From MWCO01 sp964488865 (GTDB lineage: Bacteria; Myxococcota_A; Polyangia; Polyangiales; Polyangiaceae): 64,000 nucleotides of DNA. Where the stretch lies: NCBI GenBank assembly GCA_964488865.1, contig CAZAWR010000003.1:164655-228654 (forward strand), written 5' to 3'. The notes under the pieces were generated by a model. The model made no database searches. It was not told the DNA's origin and was given only the letters and a program-made list of their open reading frames with translations. A program made the position numbers and the translations under genes. Below are positions 59,208 through 64,000 of this stretch, one piece after another. Position 1 is the first letter of the stretch, and every line of letters starts with the position of its first letter.

Positions 59208-60134
59208 ATGCCCTTTTGTGTCGGCATCGACGAGAACGGGCTCGGCCCGCAACTCGGACCCCTGATCGTCACTGCCGTGGCGGCGCGTGCGACGCAGGAT
59301 GCGGCGCGACGCATGACGCAGGACCCGCGATCGTTTCTGCATGAGCGTCTGGCGGACTCGAAGAGGCTCGTGAGCCATCAGCACGTGGTGCTTGGGGAGG
59401 CCTGGGCGCGCACGCTCGGTGGCGACGCACGGGACCCCGATCATCTAGTACGGCGGCTCACGCTGGAGCCGATGGAGGCACTGCAGGCGCGGTGCCCCCC
59501 TGCCGCCTTGCCGCAATGTTGGTCCACCGACGGCGAGCGTTTCCGTGCCAGCGACGTGGCCCTCACGCAGGCGTGCGAGGACCTCGAGCATCTGCGGGAG
59601 CTGGGGGTCGACGTGGTCTGGGTGCGTTGCTCCATCACGTGCGTTCTGCGCATGAACGAGGCGCGCCATGCGTGTGTGGGTCGGCTCGATCTGGACCTTC
59701 GATCCATGGAAGCGTTGCTCGTCGCGGCGCGCGAGCACGCGGGCGAAGAGATCGATGCGCGATGCGGGAAGGTGGGCGGCTTGATGCGCTACGCGGGCAA
59801 GTTCACGCAGCTTTCCGGCTACCTGGTCACGGTGATCGACGAGCAGGCGTCCGAGAGCGCGTACCGGCTTGCGGGGCTTGGCGAGGTTCGGTTTCTTCGC
59901 GACGCGGAGGAGAGGGACCCGCTGGTGTCACTGGCATCGCTGGTGGGCAAGTGGGTACGCGAGACGCTGATGGGGCGCATCGTGGGGTTCCATCGAAGAC
60001 AAGACGAGGGGTTGCCGGACGCGAGTGGGTACAACGATCCGGTGACGGACCGGTTCGTGCTCGGGTCGAAGGGAATACGAGATCGACTTGGGATTCTGGA
60101 CGGTTGCTTCTTGCGCGAGGGACGGAAGCGTTGA
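59208..60134 (+). CDS. Diverged RNase HII-like protein
   Basis: A 308-residue protein related to ribonuclease HII: VGIDENGLGPQLGPLIVTAV (Asp8-Glu9; canonical is GxDExGxGPLxGPVVxxAV), LADSKRL (Asp50), MNEARHACVGRLDLDLRSMEALL (equivalent to the family helix IDxxNIxxAT..AM), and DPLVSLASLVGKWVRETLM (equivalent to the AASIxAKVxRD end). It is ~100 residues longer than normal RnhB, with an insert around 75-130. Active-site acids look largely preserved, so cleavage of RNA in RNA-DNA hybrids is possible but not assured. Overlaps the MATE gene start by one base, so the two are coupled. Confidence 0.7.
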   Translation: MPFCVGIDENGLGPQLGPLIVTAVAARATQDAARRMTQDPRSFLHERLADSKRLVSHQHVVLGEAWARTLGGDARDPDHLVRRLTLEPMEALQARCPPAALPQCWSTDGERFRASDVALTQACEDLEHLRELGVDVVWVRCSITCVLRMNEARHACVGRLDLDLRSMEALLVAAREHAGEEIDARCGKVGGLMRYAGKFTQLSGYLVTVIDEQASESAYRLAGLGEVRFLRDAEERDPLVSLASLVGKWVRETLMGRIVGFHRRQDEGLPDASGYNDPVTDRFVLGSKGIRDRLGILDGCFLREGRKR

Positions 60135-61576
60135 TGGCGGGAGCGGGGAGAGCCGACAAGGCGACGTGTCGCATCCTGGACGGGCCTCTGGGCTGGGAGA
60201 TGGCGCGGTTCGGTACGCCGCTGGCTCTTGCCATGGGCTTGCAGGTCACGTTCAACCTGGTCGACGCGTATCTGATCGCGAGGTTGAGCCCGGACGTGGC
60301 CGGACCCGCGCTTGGTGCCATCGGGATTTGCGACCAGATCGCCGCACTCGGCACCATCATTTCCTACGGGGTGTCGATCGCTACCGCGGCGCTGCTCTCG
60401 CAATACCAGGGCCGGGGAGACCGGGACGCGGTGCGCAGGATCGCCTCGCAGTCCTTGTGGCTAGTGCTCGCGCTCTCCGTGGTGTTCGGGTTGGCCGGGG
60501 TGCTGTTGGCCGGTCCCGTGATCCGCGATGTGGTCGGGGCCAAGGGAGCCGTCGCCGACCTGAGTGTCCAGTACCTGCGCGTGATCGTGGGCGGAAGCTT
60601 CTCGATTTTCCTGCTGCTGCAGCTCACCAGCATGCAGAGAGCGCTGGGGTCCAGCAAGACCCCCGTGGTGATCCTCCTCGGCTCCAACGCGTTGAATCTC
60701 GTGCTCGCCGTCCTGCTCTGTTACGGGCCTGGCGAAGCTCCCCCAATTTTTTTCTGGGGTCCCCCCATCGCCGAGGCCTTGCACATCCCGCGCATGGAGC
60801 TCGTCGGCGCTGCATGGGCCACCCTCGGTGCTCGCGTCGCCTTCCTCGTGCCCCTCGTCATCGTCATGGAGAGGCGCTTCCACCTGTTTCGAGGCAACCT
60901 CTCCGTGCCCCGCGACCTGCTCACGCTGCGATCCATCACGCGCATCGCCTGGCCCGCGAGCGCCCAGTTCGTCGTGCGCATCATGGCCATGCTCCTTACC
61001 CACTCGCTGGTTGCCCGTGCGTTCACCACCGCCGCCGATCAGGGGGCTTCCACCGCCCTGGGCATCGTCTTCCGCCTCGAGACCTTGGCCCTGTTCATCG
61101 GCATGGGGTGGGGGAGTGCCGCCCAGACGTTCCTTGGACAGAATGAGGGCGCAGGCCAGCACCGTCGCGCACTGCACAGCGGGTGGTTCGCCGCAGCCTA
61201 CAACGTCATCGCCATGTCCCTGCTCGCCCTCGCCTTTTACGTCCTCGGTGACCCCGTCGTCCGCTTCTTCGACAATGACCCCTCCGTCGTGTCCACCGCC
61301 GTCCACTATCTCACCGTGGTCTCCCCCTCCTACCTCGCCCTCGGCGTAGGGATCGTGCTCGGCAGCGCCATCGCAGGCGCTGGCGCCACGCGGCTCACCC
61401 TCACCATCGACGCCCTCGTCGTGATCGCTTTGCAGCTTCCCCTCAGCCTTTGGGCCATTCACAGCGCGGATTCCCCCGACCGCCTCTGGTGGGTTCTCGC
61501 CTCCGTCAACGTCGTATTCGCCGTCGTGTACGCGTACGTCTATCGGAGAGGGCTCTTTCTTCGACGCCTCATCTGA
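60134..61576 (+). CDS. MATE-family efflux transporter
   Basis: A 480-residue polytopic membrane protein with about twelve hydrophobic helices in two halves. Family features include the N-terminal GTPLALAMGLQVTFNLVDAYLIARLSP and the first-half helix 7 region YLRVIVGGSFSIFLLLQLTSMQRALG. The second half repeats the pattern (ALGIVFRLETLALFIGMGWGSAAQTFLGQNEGAGQ). MATE transporters export cationic drugs or metabolites in exchange for Na+ or H+; the substrate is unknown. ATG 60134 overlaps the preceding stop (TGATG). Confidence 0.92.
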   Translation: MAGAGRADKATCRILDGPLGWEMARFGTPLALAMGLQVTFNLVDAYLIARLSPDVAGPALGAIGICDQIAALGTIISYGVSIATAALLSQYQGRGDRDAVRRIASQSLWLVLALSVVFGLAGVLLAGPVIRDVVGAKGAVADLSVQYLRVIVGGSFSIFLLLQLTSMQRALGSSKTPVVILLGSNALNLVLAVLLCYGPGEAPPIFFWGPPIAEALHIPRMELVGAAWATLGARVAFLVPLVIVMERRFHLFRGNLSVPRDLLTLRSITRIAWPASAQFVVRIMAMLLTHSLVARAFTTAADQGASTALGIVFRLETLALFIGMGWGSAAQTFLGQNEGAGQHRRALHSGWFAAAYNVIAMSLLALAFYVLGDPVVRFFDNDPSVVSTAVHYLTVVSPSYLALGVGIVLGSAIAGAGATRLTLTIDALVVIALQLPLSLWAIHSADSPDRLWWVLASVNVVFAVVYAYVYRRGLFLRRLI

Positions 61577-61620
61577 CGGCACCCCATTGCATTGGGGCCT
61601 TGTGGTGCCAGAATGCGCCC

Positions 61621-62625
61621 ATGGAGCTGCCCCCCGACACCACCGTTCGCTGGCTCGTTCGTCGTTACGCCGCGCTGCTCGCTCGCGAGCAGGACCCCGA
61701 GGTCAAGCGGCCGATTGTCTTGCCTACCGGAGACTTCTTTCCGGACGATTTCGACGGCGACGCAGGGAGCGTGAACCTGCTGTTCTGGCGGTTGCAGGAA
61801 CACAGCGGTCTGACGGACGTGGACGTGGAGTTGCGGTTCGTCGATGACGGGGGTGCTGCACCCACGGGGGGTGGTTGTTCGGGGGGGTCTTGTGGTGCGC
61901 ATGGGGGAGCCAAGGTTCCCGCCCCGGTTCCCCCGATCGCACGCTTGCCGGACGCCTATCGCGTGGATGTCCTGTTGAGCCAGGCGCGCACGCCCGTGAC
62001 GATGACGGCCTACCTTGCGACGGCGCTGGCGCGTGTTCACATCGAGGAGACGGGCGGGTTGGGCGAATGGCCGGAGGACGAGTGGAGGGCGACCTGTGAG
62101 CTATCCGCCATCTCCCTGGGGTTCGGTGTGCTTCTCGCGAACGCTTCGTACATGTTCTCCAAAGGCTGTGGGGGCGTTCACGTGGATCGAGCGACGGCGC
62201 TGCAGGTCACGGAGGTGGCCTTGGCCTTGGCGCTGTTTGCGGCGCAGAGGGATCAAACGCCATCGTTCACGAGTGCGCTGGACCCGACCCAGCGGTCCGC
62301 GTGGGGCGAAGCCAAGCTGTGGGCTGATTCGAACCAGAAGCTGATCCGTCGCCTTCGTCGTGACCCGGCGGAGGTAGCGCGCGACGAGACGCTCGAGGTG
62401 CAGGAGGCGAAGCCTTGGCTCGCCCGCGTGCTTGGCATCGGAGGAAAGAAGAAGCGGAGCCTCGAGGTCTTTGACGAGGATGGTTTCTCTCAGTTCGAGG
62501 CCGAGATGAAGGGGCGCAAGGCAGGCGGCGACACGCCGAAGGCAAAGGACCCCAAGGCCGACGAGCTACGTGCGCTGGTCGATGAATCTCTCGAGGAGGT
62601 GCGGGCCTCCAGGGAACAAGTGTAG
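61621..62625 (+). CDS. Conserved-looking protein of unknown function
   Basis: A 334-residue cytoplasmic-type protein from ATG 61621. It opens with a helical domain (TTVRWLVRRYAALLAREQDPEVKRPIVLPTGDFFPDDFDGDAGSVNLLFWRL), followed by the cysteine-containing loop GGGCSGGSCGAHGG and a globular helical domain with EWRATCELSAISLGFGVLLANASYMFSKGCGG. The last 100 residues are Lys/Glu-rich and end in a helix. I recognise no family. The GGGCSGGSCG loop could bind a metal or flavin but this is not shown. It lies 44 bases after the MATE gene. Confidence 0.65.
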   Translation: MELPPDTTVRWLVRRYAALLAREQDPEVKRPIVLPTGDFFPDDFDGDAGSVNLLFWRLQEHSGLTDVDVELRFVDDGGAAPTGGGCSGGSCGAHGGAKVPAPVPPIARLPDAYRVDVLLSQARTPVTMTAYLATALARVHIEETGGLGEWPEDEWRATCELSAISLGFGVLLANASYMFSKGCGGVHVDRATALQVTEVALALALFAAQRDQTPSFTSALDPTQRSAWGEAKLWADSNQKLIRRLRRDPAEVARDETLEVQEAKPWLARVLGIGGKKKRSLEVFDEDGFSQFEAEMKGRKAGGDTPKAKDPKADELRALVDESLEEVRASREQV

Positions 62626-62640
62626 GCTCGAGGTCGCGTT

Positions 62641-63189
62641 CTACTCGCAGACGAGGCCCTTCGAGCCGGGGCAGCACACGACCTTGAGGTCGCACTCGGG
62701 CATCGCGGTCGCCGTGTCTTCGACGAGGGTGCCGTAGCAGTCGCACGGCAACGTCACGGTCGAGAGATCCTTTTCGATCGGGCAGGCCTTGATGCTGGCC
62801 TCTTCGGCGGCATCTTCGGCCGCGTCGGGGGCCGCGTCCTGCTCGTTGTCTTCGCATCGAAGGTCGCCGAGGGATGGGCTGCACACCACCTCGCTCTGGC
62901 AACCGGGGACCTGGGCGGCGGGGTCGGTCGCGACGTGGCCGTAGCAGTCGCAGGGCAACGTCACGGTCGTGAGGTCGACGTCGTCCGGACAGGCTTCCAA
63001 CGCCACGTCCCCTTGCGCTTCTGCTTGTGCCTCCGCCTGCGCTTCGGCTTGCGCTTCCACGGTCACGTCGGAGCCGGCATCCGAACCGGGTTGGTTGTTC
63101 TTCTCGTCCTCCGCGTCGTCACTGCAGGCACCGGCGAAAGCGAGCGTGGCAAGAAGAAGGAAATGGACGGGGCAAGCGGTCTTGGTCAT
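62641..63189 (-). CDS. Lipoprotein with duplicated Cys module and Glu-Ala-Gln repeats
   Basis: A 182-residue protein with signal FLLLATLAFAGAC (lipobox). A stretch of EAQA repeats (about 44-58) precedes two copies of a ~45-residue module: ACPDDVDLTTVTLPCDCYG ... VPGCQSEVVCSPSLGDLRCE and ACPIEKDLSTVTLPCDCYG ... MPECDLKVVCCPGSKGLVCE. Each copy has six or so cysteines in the same order, a clear internal duplication. Likely two small disulfide-bonded domains on the cell surface. Function unknown. Confidence 0.78.
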   Translation of the reverse strand: MTKTACPVHFLLLATLAFAGACSDDAEDEKNNQPGSDAGSDVTVEAQAEAQAEAQAEAQGDVALEACPDDVDLTTVTLPCDCYGHVATDPAAQVPGCQSEVVCSPSLGDLRCEDNEQDAAPDAAEDAAEEASIKACPIEKDLSTVTLPCDCYGTLVEDTATAMPECDLKVVCCPGSKGLVCE

Positions 63190-63264
63190 GAGGCGCTCCT
63201 ACCACATCTCCCCCCACCAGTGGGCAAGAATTCCAGCGGCGCACATTGGCATTCTTTCGAGTCT

Positions 63265-64000
63265 TCATTCGCAGGCGCAAGCCACCGTTTCCTGTCTCTC
63301 GTCACAGGCCACGGGGTATTGATTGCAGCAGTTTTGCCGGCACGTCGACGAGCTGCAGTTCTGCCAGCACGACCAATAGTCATCGGCGTCTGGGGCCCAC
63401 TCGTAGTCGTACAGTTCCGTGGCGCAGGGCGAAGACGCCAAGCATTGCTGGCAGGTCAGGGTCATCGCGCCGCCGCCGCAGGCGTCGGTGCAGGACGACT
63501 TGCACGCGGCATTGGTGTACCCGCAGATGCAGTCCCAGTAGACCGAGAACGCGTCGCAGGCCTGCGCGTAGTTCTGGCAGCATTCGCCCCAGCACGACGA
63601 GTCGGACCCGCACTCCTCATAGCAGGCCTGCAGGTCCTGGAACCCGGGCGCCGCGTACATCTTGTCCCGCATGGGCTTGCAAACCGTGCTTTCGCACGAG
63701 GAACAAGCCGTGGTCCAGGTACCGGTCCCGTCGCATGCGGAAGCGCAGGGCCCCGAGCAGTCGGTCGGGCCGGTTCCGCCGGTTCCGCCGGTTCCGCCGG
63801 TTCCGCCGACGCCGCCGGTCCCGCCCACGCCGGTCCCGCCCGTGCCGCCGGTCCCACCGCCGCCGCCGGTCCCACCGCCGCCGGTTCCACCCGTGCCGCC
63901 GGTTCCACCCAAGCCGCCTGTTCCGCCCAGGCCGCCGGTCCCTCCGACGCCGCCGGTCCCGCCGCCGCCGGTCCCGCCGCCGCCGGTCCCGCCGCCGCCG
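63265..64000 (-). CDS. Cys-rich protein with GGTGG linker, cut by window edge
   Basis: The frame ends at 63265 and is open to the right edge, so the start (with its expected lipobox) is outside. The visible part begins with the Gly/Thr linker GGTGGTGGGG-type repeats and continues with a ~170-residue Cys-rich domain having more than 20 cysteines. Among them are ACYEECGSDSSCWGECCQNY and DYWSCWQNCSSSTCRQNCCNQY, two similar CxxxCxxxxxCxxxCC-type units. It resembles the 956-1987 product in architecture. Function unknown. Confidence 0.78.
   Translation of the reverse strand, partial: GGGGTGGGGTGGGGTGGVGGTGGLGGTGGLGGTGGTGGTGGGGTGGGGGTGGTGGTGVGGTGGVGGTGGTGGTGGTGPTDCSGPCASACDGTGTWTTACSSCESTVCKPMRDKMYAAPGFQDLQACYEECGSDSSCWGECCQNYAQACDAFSVYWDCICGYTNAACKSSCTDACGGGAMTLTCQQCLASSPCATELYDYEWAPDADDYWSCWQNCSSSTCRQNCCNQYPVACDERQETVACACE

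Noticed and set aside
1..64000. rRNA, tRNA, insertion sequences, prophage or transposase genes
   Set aside because: None was recognised by eye on either strand; a tRNA scan and an IS search would be needed to exclude small or degenerate copies.

Overview
The window looks like a chromosomal segment of a GC-rich Myxococcota (class Polyangia-like) bacterium. The grounds are the very high GC, many lipoproteins with Gly/Thr/Ser (GGTGG) linkers, a MYXO-CTERM-type C-terminus, AgmX/PglI C-terminal domains, a eukaryotic-type Ser/Thr kinase with a C-terminal repeat domain, FGE-sulfatase lipoproteins and a BtaA-like/GNAT fusion. The sequence is a scaffold: two 100-N gaps (4319-4418, 32196-32295) sit inside coding tandem repeats, and a 10-N join (58308-58317) is followed by foreign-looking sequence.

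Layout. 1-7000: cell-surface genes (transglutaminase-like fragment, repeat-linker lipoproteins, an FG-GAP propeller lipoprotein, two paralogous INPQPEPPG lipoproteins) around a cNMP-binding/ATP-grasp pair. 7132-19309: yggS, then a long ribosomal operon starting abruptly at rplV (rplV-rpsC-rplP-rpmC-rpsQ-rplN-rplX-rplE-rpsN-rpsH-rplF-rplR-rpsE-rpmD-rplO-secY-infA-rpmJ-rpsM-rpsK-rpsD-rpoA-rplQ), closed by a strong terminator. The S10-proximal genes (rpsJ to rpsS) and adk/map are not here.

20624-27267 (minus strand): two translationally coupled multidomain genes. The first encodes AMP-ligase, class III aminotransferase and an acyl-ACP-reductase-like domain; the second encodes a BtaA-like (DUF3419) domain and two GNAT domains. 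Together they suggest activation, reduction and transamination of an acyl chain, then transfer of a 3-amino-3-carboxypropyl group and N-acylation. This is the best candidate for an undescribed pathway in the window.

27663-43873: an S46 dipeptidyl-peptidase, several lipoproteins, an EF-hand repeat protein, two FGE-sulfatase lipoproteins, thioredoxin, a Ser/Thr kinase, a YkuE-like phosphoesterase, HrcA and a pterin dehydratase. 43875-55991: a large TPR/DUF3857/transglutaminase secreted protein, a GT39 glycosyltransferase divergent from a HAD-IG 5'-nucleotidase, and an overlapping pair of a predicted papain-fold lipoprotein and a membrane metalloprotease. 55994-64000: alanine racemase, a noncoding stretch full of alternative hairpins, an RNase HII-like protein overlapping a MATE transporter, and Cys-rich lipoproteins, the last cut by the window edge.

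No rRNA, tRNA, CRISPR, IS element or prophage was recognised. Short dispersed intergenic repeats are present in at least two families.
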